Assembly (NCBI GenBank): GCA_964019655.1 | Contig: CAXHTR010000001.1 | Location: forward strand, 992,001 to 1,056,000 | Origin: Perkinsela sp. pyNocScin1 | Taxonomy: Eukaryota; Euglenozoa; Kinetoplastea; Prokinetoplastida; Perkinselidae | Reading direction: 5' to 3' | DNA: 64,000 nt | Shown here: positions 36,501-44,796 of the stretch, in pieces | How positions within the stretch are numbered: position 1 is the stretch's first letter | How the letters are laid out: each line of letters opens with the position of its first letter | Program-made: the position numbers and the translations under genes | The notes under the pieces: generated by a model | The model's database searches: none | What the model was told of the DNA's origin: nothing | Seen by the model: only the letters and a program-made list of their open reading frames with translations

Positions 36501-37168
36501 AGATTGAATCTGCACTCGCAAACTACAAGCGGCTCCTCGGCACTGCTGAGCACTGCTTCAAGCAGCACGCAGGAAGTATTGATTGCGTACAGTCCGCGAG
36601 CATGACCACACTTCCGCTGCGATTCTTCGCTATATTGAGCGGTGCATTCACATCGACTGTAATGGACCGCAATATCAAGCGGACAACCAGCGCTATCGTC
36701 ACTCGCCACCACGGAGAAACATACGATGTCACTATCGCAAGGCCTTCTGCTGTCACTATGCCCGACATAAGCTACGCTGTGAAGCACTCTGGAATGCCTG
36801 TTCCCGTGGTCTTCCATCGGTGCTATCAGCGCAAAACGCTCTCACGAAAGATTCAAACGGTGGGCATTGGTGACTTTTTCAACCATCTACTCATGTGCCC
36901 AACAGTACAAGTAGACACAGCTGCGCCGAAGATAGCTTTCAACGAAGGTCTTGCGGAATATACTTGTAAGCGTGAAATGGCCGTGGTCATTCGCCGATTG
37001 CGGTCTCTCTTAGCAAAGTACATTGAGCTTTGCGTTGGTTTGCCATCGCACACCATCGAATTCGCACAGAAGGCCGTGTGCGCCCTCATTGATGACACTC
37101 ACATCAGACGCATCAGCTACAATGCGCACAAAGATTACTTTGGCATTGATAGGGGGCAGCATTACTGA
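33566..37168 (+). CDS. DEAH-box RNA helicase (DHX/RHA family)
   Basis: 1200 residues. Motifs: I as AATGSGKSTG (about 395), II as DEIH in IIIDEIHERS (about 497), III as SAT (about 533), V as STNIAQTSLTIPDVVYIVDTG (about 738-758) and VI as QRAGRAGR (about 785-792). These are followed by the helicase-associated HA2 region and a C-terminal OB-fold-like region typical of DHX proteins. A 110-residue insertion lies between motifs III and V. The N-terminal 370 residues are unassigned. Its first 40 are Cys/Arg-rich and weakly presequence-like, followed by an acidic patch. DEAH helicases translocate 3'-5' on RNA. Whether this is a nuclear DHX36-type protein or a mitochondrial editing helicase (REH2-like) is open. 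Confidence 0.9.
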   Translation: MRREIQCCMRLQHDVSRLLTPAYSGEQCRNYSSFVSSSAKQQRPWTFVSSILPCPVACTSARTVCTAISATLKVLRSYYEDDMDAPAGMHDCLLDEDQTDVLDLDDDDRPPLYRQSMNAVDLPNDPPVSHELAEQHALPTSSCTNFRYLPKHIETATYTGLVTFGDMQTNKSADICDALCLHLLKVMARLRLETCDIKRNLEKRMNKNEVRIYRGLMRQLSSRCGQYYGSYQELFQRARIRFHELHSAVYFKSFDPTVAFTTAGKARFDHHAKPSKTKPQKNKVDSAGAEDQSSLPSIAALELLQKHCDRISMELDRVEENCRSAGATQVTPNAPMLTMETPVVWPFATNVRETALKNSRATSYPQFFENVQVFQHYDEILSSVEANAVTIFRAATGSGKSTGVPIILLDALAKKGAGSNRGRILCIQPRRLAATSIASYIKSIRQAEAGRSDVGSIVRFDYNAQLDADVLIYMTTGIFLRMLMGQESFENVSHIIIDEIHERSLEIDIILLLLREKFLQAATGTSRSFPKLLLMSATFDCEKFEKYFKSYGISINSLLISVKKRFSVDVIPLEGVLQKTAHIGANFLGFPHPSFGIKHKFLRPKGSRLRTHEQEVRAEHKIQPPSRRHLMETLQVPWHIAEQLHASHEKALSGDYELNYELIIKTILSIDHENKQDNGTVLVFLPTMASIKTVEQALIELQQESVLKIIKLHSKLEKSSSEIYEPAPTGMRKVILSTNIAQTSLTIPDVVYIVDTGVQHMRIIERGADIPYRCDGRISQACATQRAGRAGRVANGVVYQLYSAWEKANLMEEFLVPEILRTLHEHICLLMVSGGWVKDPQALLQKAIDPPPARRVVRALALLQELHAIDTMADGVTYRATNVGCMMSKLDLEPRAAKMVVLSKAFGILPIGLFTAPLLEIEQFVSYSVSSEQRDERLKSACMDAKNDFLAMAKIFMSAISNSYQIFRWCTMNDLLTMEIESALANYKRLLGTAEHCFKQHAGSIDCVQSASMTTLPLRFFAILSGAFTSTVMDRNIKRTTSAIVTRHHGETYDVTIARPSAVTMPDISYAVKHSGMPVPVVFHRCYQRKTLSRKIQTVGIGDFFNHLLMCPTVQVDTAAPKIAFNEGLAEYTCKREMAVVIRRLRSLLAKYIELCVGLPSHTIEFAQKAVCALIDDTHIRRISYNAHKDYFGIDRGQHY

Positions 37169-37308
37169 TGAGTTGTCACTTTCAAGGAAGTTTTACTAGA
37201 ATCCGCACCGAACTTGCATGTTTGTTACTTATGTAGCACGGAATCATTAGTATTCGAAGTATTCGCCATGTATCCACACCTATTTTGCGTCTCTCAATAC
37301 TTATTTTC

Positions 37309-37323
37309 ATGAAGCGCAAATGA
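37309..37323 (+). promoter_or_regulatory. Four-codon uORF with TGA overlapping the PRMT5 start (ATGA)
   Basis: After a T-rich tract (about 37301-37308), an ATG at 37309 runs four codons to TGA 37321-37323, overlapping the main ATG at 37320. The only AG between the tract and the start (GAAGC, 37313-37314) would remove the uATG if used as acceptor. Confidence 0.35.
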
Positions 37324-39263
37324 GTGCATCAAATGCAGAAGCAGCTGACGACATACTTATAGGCCTCGAGGAGCATAGTTGTGGCCCATTATCGCATTGC
37401 GATGAAGACCCAGCGGCACCAACATGTTCCATCTGCACAACGCTCAAGACACTGTCTACAAGAGGGTATGATTTTGCCGTCGTTCCGCTGAAAGCAGAAA
37501 CGTTTCCGTACTTAAGTACGTCTCCATGCTTGTACAAAAAGAATCGTCGAACGAACTGGAACTCACTTTTCATCGGCAAGGTTGATGGTGAGCTGGCAGA
37601 TCCTGTCGACCTAGTGAAACTCAAGTCAACGGCCCACTTCAGCCAGCACCATGGGCTCACAGCTTTACTTGTTCCACCTGTGACGCGCGGCATGGTGCCG
37701 CAGCTTGCTCGATGTATCAATAGTTTGATTCACAAGCAGCGGATGGCAGTGTGGTACATGGCGCCGTGGGCAACTTGGCCCGTGTGGAACGCTTTGCGCG
37801 CCATGTGTGGGCACCATCCGCTTCTTGGCGTGTGCCCAATTCTTGGAATGGCTGCCCACACAGATGCAGCATCGTTTCATGAGGAGTGCGACAGCGCGTT
37901 GAAACGTTACTTTGGCTTTGCGCAAAAGAGTCTGCCGAGAAACGCTGAAGCACAGCGCTGGCTTGCTGAACCAGTGCGTATGGTCTCGCTGCGGGACCAT
38001 TGCTCGAGTGACAGTTTTCCGCACGATAGCTTAGTTCCCTTCATCTTGCGTAACGTGCCCTTCCTCGTACCCACCGACGCTCTGCACCCATTTCACGCAG
38101 CTCTGAAATTAATTGCAGAACGTAAAAAATGCTTTCTTCAGAATACATCTGGCATGAATACCTCACTACTCCAAGAAACAGCGAGCAAGTACGCAGATGA
38201 TGCTCTGCTGACACCGCTCCGGCCTCTTCAGGAAGATCTCGAGAACGAAATCTACGAGACTTTTGAAAAGGACCCCGTGAAGTATAGCGCATATACGAAT
38301 GCAATAGAGCGTGCCATGCAGCGCTTCATGGCCACGCACGAAGGATCAGCAATGCGCGTCGCAGTCCTGGGTGCCGGCCGTGGGCCGCTCGTTCGCTGTG
38401 CACTTGAGGCCAGTGTGTGGACGAAGTGCCCTCTCAAAGTTATGCACATTGTCGAGAAGAATACTTGGGCATGTCAGGCACTCAAAGTGCTGATTGAGAG
38501 AGAGTTCAAGCCGAATTTTCCGGAAGTTACGTTTCTGTTATCGCAAGCAGATCTCAGATCGTGGAAGCCCGACGCCCAAGTCGATTTGACTGTCTCTGAG
38601 CTTCTTGGAAGCTTTGGGTGTAATGAGGCTTCGCCTGAGTGCCTTGTGCACGGGCTTCCGCAGATACTCAATCAGCGAGGCTGCAATATACCCGAGGCGT
38701 ACAGCGCCTATCTCAGCCCGGTGCAGTCCGCGAAAGCACATGAGGCTCTTCTGAAGCTATGCGATAAGCCAAAGAATCAGAATATTTTCGAGCAGGTGCA
38801 GATAGTCAACTTGCGCGATGCGCACTTTCTTGCGGAGGCACAGTACTGCTTTGGGTTTTCTCATCTCATGCAAACCTGTCAGAGTGATAGTAAAGTCGAT
38901 GAAAACGCAGAGAATGCGCTGCACAGGTACTGCCGGATGAAATTTCACATAGCGCATGAAGGGGTTCTCCACGGCTTCGCTGGCCAGTTTCACTGCAAGC
39001 TATTTGACGATGTAGTCCTCTCAACAGTCGAGGGTGAACAAACCGCTGGCCTTGTCAGCTGGTATCGCGCATTCTTTCCGCTTAAGACGCCAATACTCGT
39101 CAAAACAGGCGAGCACGTCGTATTCCACCTCTGGCGACGAAGCAATGGTGCAAAACTGTGGTACGAGTGGGCGCTCGAAGAGCCACACTGTACGCCTATT
39201 GCCAATCCTGCCGGGGCCTATGATAGCGTGAACTTATCCATGGACGAACCCTTCAACTTCTAA
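37320..39263 (+). CDS. PRMT5: Type II protein arginine methyltransferase 5
   Basis: 647 residues, the family length. It has an N-terminal TIM-barrel part (HHGLTALLVPPVTRG, VWYMAPWATWPVWNALR), then the hallmark PLRPLQEDLENEIYETFEKD (about 300-319) before the methyltransferase core. The SAM site is VAVLGAGRGPLVR (about 344-356), with acidic ribose contact IVEKN. The double-E active-site loop is VSELLGSFGCNEASPE (Glu about 427 and 436). A C-terminal beta-barrel follows (FHIAHEGVLHGFAGQF). PRMT5 makes symmetric dimethylarginine on Sm proteins, histones and RGG proteins; the Arg-Gly tail of uS5 at 8571 is the kind of substrate expected. All key residues look intact. Confidence 0.95.
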   Translation: MSASNAEAADDILIGLEEHSCGPLSHCDEDPAAPTCSICTTLKTLSTRGYDFAVVPLKAETFPYLSTSPCLYKKNRRTNWNSLFIGKVDGELADPVDLVKLKSTAHFSQHHGLTALLVPPVTRGMVPQLARCINSLIHKQRMAVWYMAPWATWPVWNALRAMCGHHPLLGVCPILGMAAHTDAASFHEECDSALKRYFGFAQKSLPRNAEAQRWLAEPVRMVSLRDHCSSDSFPHDSLVPFILRNVPFLVPTDALHPFHAALKLIAERKKCFLQNTSGMNTSLLQETASKYADDALLTPLRPLQEDLENEIYETFEKDPVKYSAYTNAIERAMQRFMATHEGSAMRVAVLGAGRGPLVRCALEASVWTKCPLKVMHIVEKNTWACQALKVLIEREFKPNFPEVTFLLSQADLRSWKPDAQVDLTVSELLGSFGCNEASPECLVHGLPQILNQRGCNIPEAYSAYLSPVQSAKAHEALLKLCDKPKNQNIFEQVQIVNLRDAHFLAEAQYCFGFSHLMQTCQSDSKVDENAENALHRYCRMKFHIAHEGVLHGFAGQFHCKLFDDVVLSTVEGEQTAGLVSWYRAFFPLKTPILVKTGEHVVFHLWRRSNGAKLWYEWALEEPHCTPIANPAGAYDSVNLSMDEPFNF

Positions 39264-39361
39264 ATTGTGTAGCTTTTGCCCTCGACTCTGTGGCAATTTG
39301 CACAGCAAAGCTTCTTTAGCCCCCTTTCAAGCACTTTGATTTTTTGTAAGAAACCCTCGCC

Positions 39362-40375
39362 ATGTTTTTTGCCGACAACATGATGAGTGCAGTATTTCAA
39401 GACCCTATCATGGACATCCTCAGCGGCACCACAGGCCATTTCGATATGGAGGATGAGTGCGACGAGTCTCGAGAAAGGCATGTGGACCTCCCAGTCACGC
39501 TCGAGCAGTGCTATTTTGGCGCGAAGGTCACTCTTCCGGTCGAGCGATCCCGATGCTGTAGTGACTGCAAGGGGAAGGGCGGGAAGAAGAGCGGCACCTG
39601 CAAAGACTGCTACGGCGAAGGCAAGGTCATTCACGAGTTCAACCTAGGCCGTGGCATGGTGCAGCGAAGCATTGACGACTGCGAAGGGTGCGATGGCAAG
39701 GGCCAGCGCATGCGGAACAAAGATAAATGTGGCGCATGCTATGGCGACCAAGTCGTCCGAGACTCTGCGGAGCTCTGCTTTGAAATTCCACGGGGCACGC
39801 GAAACAAGTCCGTGATCCGCCTCGGTGGAGAAGGCGATGCCTTTCTCGGGCCAAAGCGGGTGAACAACGGTGACTTGATCGTGCACTGCGTGCTGCAGCC
39901 CCATGACGTGTTTCGGGTTGACAAGAACAACCTTGTCGTTGCCCATGAGGTCTCATGGGCAGAGGCCATCACAGGGGCAGCTGTCGTGATCGAGCACCTC
40001 GACGGCAGAAAGCTCTTCGTCGAAATGACGAGGCCTATCTCACAGAGCGGCGATCGCGAAGTCATAAAGGGAGCTGGCATGCCGCTGTGCAAAGCTGGTA
40101 AGCCAAAAAGCATCCAGTTTGGCGATTTAGTCATTGAGTTCACAGTGACATTTCCAGAGCGTGTGCCCATTGCAGCGCTTCAGCGTCTCCAGCCACTCCT
40201 CAATGAAATGGGCGAAATTTCAAACGAGGATGTTGATATGGAAGCAGAGGAGCACTGCATGACGAAGCTTACCTACGAAGATGCACAGCGAGTCATCCGA
40301 GGCTCAGTCAATGCATACAAGCAGGAGCGAAAAGCGCCGAGCGCGCAAGAAAATATTTCGTGTGGCATTCAATAG
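39362..40375 (+). CDS. DnaJA/Ydj1-type co-chaperone lacking the J-domain, with a CaaX box
   Basis: 337 residues. It begins directly at the region that follows the G/F linker of type I J-proteins. Residues 41-60 match the first substrate-binding strand (VDLPVTLEQCYFGAKVTLPV). The zinc domain has all four Cys pairs: C66/C69, C80/C83, C107/C110 and C123/C126, with C-x-x-C-x-G-x-G repeats. The two C-terminal substrate-binding domains follow. The last four residues, CGIQ, form a farnesylation motif as in Ydj1/DNAJA1. No J-domain or HPD precedes it: the upstream gap is only 98 bases after PRMT5 and has no coding potential in any frame. It should bind clients but cannot itself stimulate Hsp70. Confidence 0.92.
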   Translation: MFFADNMMSAVFQDPIMDILSGTTGHFDMEDECDESRERHVDLPVTLEQCYFGAKVTLPVERSRCCSDCKGKGGKKSGTCKDCYGEGKVIHEFNLGRGMVQRSIDDCEGCDGKGQRMRNKDKCGACYGDQVVRDSAELCFEIPRGTRNKSVIRLGGEGDAFLGPKRVNNGDLIVHCVLQPHDVFRVDKNNLVVAHEVSWAEAITGAAVVIEHLDGRKLFVEMTRPISQSGDREVIKGAGMPLCKAGKPKSIQFGDLVIEFTVTFPERVPIAALQRLQPLLNEMGEISNEDVDMEAEEHCMTKLTYEDAQRVIRGSVNAYKQERKAPSAQENISCGIQ

Positions 40376-40599
40376 ACTCATGACAACGAACATTAGATTT
40401 TCAGATGACATCCATAGCCTCCGTCGATTTGGCGTGTCGTCGCTCCGTGAAGTCGAGGCAGAACAGAATGTGTACAAAGTTTGCTTGAAGATATTCCAGA
40501 AGAAAATGTTGCATGCATGCGTAAGAAAAATCTTTTACGAGTTGTCCGTCGAATGAAGATTATGCTTACCAACTTTCCCTAATTTAGAACATTTACGAA

Positions 40600-40614
40600 A
40601 TGATTTGTATCTAA
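40600..40614 (+). promoter_or_regulatory. Four-codon uORF before the reductase gene
   Basis: ATG-ATT-TGT-ATC-TAA ends 11 bases before the main ATG at 40626. It lies after the pyrimidine-rich stretch and AG at about 40569-40586. The 250-base gap before it (40376-40625) holds nothing else I can identify. Confidence 0.3.
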
Positions 40615-40625
40615 GATTGCATAGC

Positions 40626-41750
40626 ATGCGCTTTCTATTGCAGCGATTAGCGAATGTGGGCCGTAGAGCTGGATTATCACTAGATTCATCAGCATCAGCA
40701 ATGCTACTTCGAGAACGCTTCTCACGAAAGATAAAAGTTGCTTCCGTAGTCCTTGGTGCATCGTCCATTGTGGCAATTTCAGCGTACAAGCCACTCATTT
40801 GCGGATTTGATATAGAAAAAACCTACGCAGCAGAAAAAGAGACGGAAGACTCTGAGATCCGAGGTAGTGTGATTGAAGCCGACAAGCTTTCAGATCAAAA
40901 GCTCCCGAATATGGGCAGCTCAGGCGAAATGTGCTCGATGTGGCGCCCGTTCACGCTGGGTGAAGTCATCCCGCTGACTCGCGACGTCGCGCTTTTCCGA
41001 TTTTTACTTCCAAATGCAGAGAGCACGCTCAAGCAGGTGCCTTGCGCGACCCTTGAGGCCCGGTTCTACATGAGCACGAAGATGGAAAGTCTTGTATCGC
41101 GCCACTATACGCCCATATCCACGACAACCAAGGGCTACTTTGACATCATTGTGCGCAAGCGGCCGAATGGGTACATGACAAACCATCTGTTCGGCATGGT
41201 TCCGGGCGATGCGCTCGAATTTCGAACCTCTGCACCCCGGATGCGCTATAAGGCAAATAAATGGAAAGAGGTCGGCATGATCGCAGGGGGGACAGGCATC
41301 ACCCCGATGCTCCAGATTCTCGAAAGCGCCTTGGACAAAGATCCGACAGACAAGACTAAATTTTCGCTTGTCTTCTGCAACAGGACAGAGGAGAACGTTC
41401 TCCTCAAGGCGACGCTGGACGACTACGCAAGGCGGTTCCCTGATCGATTTCGGGTTACGTATGGTGTTGACAACTGCATTGACCCTGACAAGTGGAAAGG
41501 CTTCCAAGGTATTGTCACGGAAGAGGAGCTGGAGACGACCATGCCGAAGCATGATAAAGGGAACATTATCCTGCTGTCTGGTCCGGATGAATTTCTCGGG
41601 TATATCGCAGGCGCGACGAAGAGCATGAGTAGCATAACTTCATCAGGGCGACGGATTCAGCCTCGCACGGGTAACATGAGGGGCATGGTCCAGCTTGGTG
41701 GGCTGCTCAAAGAAATGGGCTATGAGAATAACGGCGTGCACATGTTCTAG
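40626..41750 (+). CDS. NADH-cytochrome b5 reductase-like flavoprotein
   Basis: 374 residues from ATG 40626; a TTG in frame seven codons earlier is not used. The N-terminus is basic (MRFLLQRLANVGRRAG) followed by one hydrophobic helix (about 38-58), suggesting a mitochondrial or ER membrane anchor. The FAD domain has SRHYTPIST (R-x-Y-T-P-x-S signature) and the NYMTNHL-like GYMTNHLFGM. The NADH domain has MIAGGTGITPMLQI. The family's C-G-P-P-x-M motif near the end reads LSGPDEF, so the Cys that positions hydride transfer is missing. The enzyme would pass electrons from NADH through FAD to cytochrome b5 or another acceptor. Reduced activity is possible given the lost Cys. Confidence 0.82.
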   Translation: MRFLLQRLANVGRRAGLSLDSSASAMLLRERFSRKIKVASVVLGASSIVAISAYKPLICGFDIEKTYAAEKETEDSEIRGSVIEADKLSDQKLPNMGSSGEMCSMWRPFTLGEVIPLTRDVALFRFLLPNAESTLKQVPCATLEARFYMSTKMESLVSRHYTPISTTTKGYFDIIVRKRPNGYMTNHLFGMVPGDALEFRTSAPRMRYKANKWKEVGMIAGGTGITPMLQILESALDKDPTDKTKFSLVFCNRTEENVLLKATLDDYARRFPDRFRVTYGVDNCIDPDKWKGFQGIVTEEELETTMPKHDKGNIILLSGPDEFLGYIAGATKSMSSITSSGRRIQPRTGNMRGMVQLGGLLKEMGYENNGVHMF

Positions 41751-41817
41751 ACTTGAATCGCTGCGCTTTTTTTGGCAAACATATTTTTTCTAGTATTATT
41801 CGATTGCAACTGAAAGA

Positions 41818-43761
41818 ATGAGTGGCATCTCTTGGTGGGACGACTACCAAACTGTCAGTGAAGACCCAACTGCGCAGAACGCACCAGCGCAGCCAGAGCA
41901 GCAGCCGGATGAATACATGCCCGCGCACGTCGAAGTGCCCGAGAGCGACTCGCTACCAGAGCCCTTGCCAGGCCAGATGAGTGTGCCTTTTATGGATTAC
42001 CCCGGTGCCTACGGCATGCCACCACAATCAGACCAGCAAATGCCAGTGCCTATGAAAAGCTATGACGCAGATGCAACGAGCGACCTCGCCACCGCCAACG
42101 CGCAGAAGCTCCTCCTTGCCCCGAACGAAGAGCTCCGCCTTCACACATATGACCAGTCTCTCATGCTTTGCTGTTTGTACGGCGATACCAACGTTCTGTG
42201 CAGCAATATCATGCCAAAGCAGGCATACTTTTTGCCCGCGCGGTCCGTGTACTGGATACACTCCATCAATGGCGCATGCCTTTCGATTAGCATTGTGGAT
42301 GACGAATCGATGCCCTCCATGGAGATACACACGATTGTCCCCCCAGAAGGCATGCAATTAGCGAGCGCGTTCCAGACACCGTTGCTCGATGCAACGCAGA
42401 ATGTGGGCAACATCCAGCAGGCACCAGCGAAAAAGTCGGGATTTCGGCTCACGAAACGCCTGAAAAAGGTGAAGGAAGAAAAGCAGGCAAAGCTAATAGA
42501 AGAGGAAAAGCCTGCTGAGCCCGAGCAGCAGGAGCCTGAAGCACCACCAGCAGAAGAGCCTCAAAGTCCCGAGACCGCCGCGCCCACACCCATCAAGGAG
42601 GTGAAGCTCACTGCGAGTCGTGGAGTTGTGCAGCTTTTCAAAGGACTTGCAGGCCCAATTAGCTTTTACCAAGAGTTCCTCAAGAAGCACATCATCACCC
42701 CACGGCTCTCGAGCCAAACGCCGTTTCGAGTGCTCATGATCGCCGAAAACTTTCCCGGGGACCTCTATCAGGCCATTTCGGCGATGCTTGTGAACCTTGT
42801 GAAGATATTCGGCATGGACAGCATCCTCGTCGACTTGGACCCCTCGGCCCGCGGCTTGGTCAATACGTTTCCGGGGACAGTGTCAGCGGTGATGGTTGAA
42901 GAAAGCCTAACCATCGGAGAATCTTTTGAAAAGTTTACGCCGTTGAGCTTTCCGTCGGGAATACATGCCGAGGGCGAGCGTTTCACCCGAGCCTGCACAG
43001 ACCTTGCACGGACGATGATTGATACCTTCGTACTTCAGCGCGAAGAGAGTGAACGGAAGCCTTTTGGTGGAACTGTAGTGATGTGCTCATCGACGAACTT
43101 GGACGTCATTCAGGGTATCACAGCCTTGTATGACATCACCGATATTATGGTCTTTGACAAAGATTACGCCGGCCAGATCACGCAGCCCGTGCTCAGGGGT
43201 ATGCTCGATGCTGACGAGGAATCCTTCAGTAAAGTCCAGGTGCACGAACTCAAGTACCTTGACTCGTGGGACTGTGCAGTCCCAAAAGATTCCGAGAAAT
43301 GCACTGAGTACTTTTTCGGCCGCTGCACGCGGCTCATGTCAGCGCACTTGATATGCCAGCTGTCGGCGCTGCGCATTGCCTTCTATGACTCTGAAAATGG
43401 GGTTCGAGAGGTAAACACGTTCAACTATCACGGCGAGGAGCTTCGGCTGCCGAATACAGAAGGGCTCGCGCCCGTGACAATTTTCTTTGGTCAGGTTCTT
43501 GGCGTTTCCGCCGCACACTCCATCGAGGAGGTTTCCTATGCCCCGATTCTGGGCTTCTGTGCATTTCAGGGGGTCAACATGGATGCGGCAGAGGAAAATG
43601 AGAATGAAGACGATGAAGCACAAGAGGGCCAGGATAGAAATGAAGATGCAATTACACAACGCGCACACATAGTGCTTCTGGCCCCAGATACGAAACCGCC
43701 GCCAACACCATACCTCATCTGTATCGATCATCAGCTAAAACCGCAAGAAATGCTTCCATAA
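41818..43761 (+). CDS. CLP1: CLP1-like pre-mRNA 3'-end/tRNA processing protein with a degenerate P-loop
   Basis: 647 residues. The N-terminal half (about 95-175) matches the CLP1 N-terminal beta-sandwich: EELRLHTYDQSLMLCCLYGD, then the INGACLSIS strand. A Glu/Pro/Gln-rich low-complexity linker follows (about 225-260). The kinase-like core has the Walker B-type LVDLDPSARGLVNTFPGTVS (about 337-356), matching CLP1's L-V-D-L-D-P-x-x-G-x-x-x-x-P-G. The preceding P-loop, G-x-x-x-x-G-K-S-T in CLP1, is replaced by AENFPGDLYQA (about 308), so it should not bind ATP normally. CLP1 belongs to cleavage factor II and the tRNA endonuclease complex. Yeast CLP1 is also kinase-dead but keeps the P-loop. Confidence 0.8.
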   Translation: MSGISWWDDYQTVSEDPTAQNAPAQPEQQPDEYMPAHVEVPESDSLPEPLPGQMSVPFMDYPGAYGMPPQSDQQMPVPMKSYDADATSDLATANAQKLLLAPNEELRLHTYDQSLMLCCLYGDTNVLCSNIMPKQAYFLPARSVYWIHSINGACLSISIVDDESMPSMEIHTIVPPEGMQLASAFQTPLLDATQNVGNIQQAPAKKSGFRLTKRLKKVKEEKQAKLIEEEKPAEPEQQEPEAPPAEEPQSPETAAPTPIKEVKLTASRGVVQLFKGLAGPISFYQEFLKKHIITPRLSSQTPFRVLMIAENFPGDLYQAISAMLVNLVKIFGMDSILVDLDPSARGLVNTFPGTVSAVMVEESLTIGESFEKFTPLSFPSGIHAEGERFTRACTDLARTMIDTFVLQREESERKPFGGTVVMCSSTNLDVIQGITALYDITDIMVFDKDYAGQITQPVLRGMLDADEESFSKVQVHELKYLDSWDCAVPKDSEKCTEYFFGRCTRLMSAHLICQLSALRIAFYDSENGVREVNTFNYHGEELRLPNTEGLAPVTIFFGQVLGVSAAHSIEEVSYAPILGFCAFQGVNMDAAEENENEDDEAQEGQDRNEDAITQRAHIVLLAPDTKPPPTPYLICIDHQLKPQEMLP

Positions 43762-43929
43762 GAAAAGATCTGGTAAACTTTTCGATCACTTTAGGCATCG
43801 GTGTGTAATTGCAGTGCGGAAGCTCATTGCTAGCTCTGGACGTTGACTCTTTGTTTTGCTCGGCATGAGTTCGTGCGATCTGCTCTTTGACGTCAGATAG
43901 TTATTGTCAACAATTATAAGCCTAGATTC

Positions 43930-44709
43930 ATGCATGAAAAAGACTCACTCTTTTCCGCGGATGAAATCGAAAAGCTCGAAAAGTTTAGAGAAGAGCAAGA
44001 CCTTGTTGTGATTCTTGGGAGCAGCTCATCAAGCAGGCGCAAGGTCTTTGAAGCCTCGTTCCCACCCCATCTCTTCACAAAAATTGTACAGATATCTCCT
44101 GACATTGATGAGAAGGCGATACGCCACGATGACCCAGAGATGCTCACAAAGCTCATTACGCAGCGCAAGGATAGTGCAGTGTTCAAAAAGTACGCTTCAA
44201 CGTGGGAGACTCCAGAAAAGGTTCAAACACTCATAGCCATAACTTCTGATCAAGTGTCAGTGTTCCGCGGCGGTGAAAAGCCGGAGATTCGCGAGAAGCC
44301 TGTGTCTATTGAAGAGAATAGGGCCTTCTTGCGGTCTTATAGCAACAGTTCTATAGAAACGTGTGGGTTCCTTTGCGTGCACCGGGTAGATTATGATGCG
44401 GCTGGAAATATGGTTATGACCCGCATTGTTTCAACAACAGATATCAACACAGTGTATTTCAAGGAGATTTCTGAGGAAGTTATTACGAAAGTTATTTCGC
44501 GCGGTGACTCGATGCACTGTAGCGGTGGCTTTGTCGTTGAGGATGAAGATTTGAGTCGCTGTGTCAATCGTATCGATGGATCAGTTGAGGGCGTTATGGG
44601 TCTGGATACCGAGCTTTTGCATGATTTACTGATGGATGCACTCTTTTTTGAGGATGAGAGTGCAGATGATGCAAGTGAGGGCGATGACCATCAGGATGCT
44701 AATGTGTAG
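43930..44709 (+). CDS. Maf-family nucleotide pyrophosphatase-like protein
   Basis: 259 residues, Maf/HAM1-like fold. The N-terminal VVILGSSSSSRRKVFEASF (about 28-46) matches the Maf S-x-S-x-R-R motif. IAITSDQVSVFRG (about 100-112) carries the catalytic SD-Q motif, EKPVSIEENRAFLRSYSNSS is the K-P helix, and SGGFVVEDEDL, followed by VEGVMGLDTELL, ends the domain. Maf proteins hydrolyse modified or excess nucleoside triphosphates, mainly dTTP/UTP or m7GTP, to monophosphates. The acidic C-terminal tail (FEDESADDASEGDDHQD) is extra. The 168-base gap before it contains a TGACGTCA palindrome near 43889 and no gene. Confidence 0.83.
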   Translation: MHEKDSLFSADEIEKLEKFREEQDLVVILGSSSSSRRKVFEASFPPHLFTKIVQISPDIDEKAIRHDDPEMLTKLITQRKDSAVFKKYASTWETPEKVQTLIAITSDQVSVFRGGEKPEIREKPVSIEENRAFLRSYSNSSIETCGFLCVHRVDYDAAGNMVMTRIVSTTDINTVYFKEISEEVITKVISRGDSMHCSGGFVVEDEDLSRCVNRIDGSVEGVMGLDTELLHDLLMDALFFEDESADDASEGDDHQDANV

Positions 44710-44778
44710 TGTTGCACCACATTGATGGCTTCTACGCCTCCTATTGTATTCATTGAGCTTTTTATTTTCCCTAGTTTC

Positions 44779-44796
44779 ATGATTTTGTATGAATGA
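44779..44796 (+). promoter_or_regulatory. Five-codon uORF spanning the AAA+ gene start
   Basis: ATG at 44779 opens five codons that stop at TGA 44794-44796, across the main ATG at 44789. A candidate acceptor (CCTAG, 44773-44774) lies just upstream, so the uORF is probably transcribed. Confidence 0.35.

Noticed and set aside
39264-39361. A hidden J-domain upstream of the DnaJ-type gene, perhaps frameshifted
   Set aside because: The 98-base gap is too short for a 70-residue J-domain and shows no HPD in any frame.
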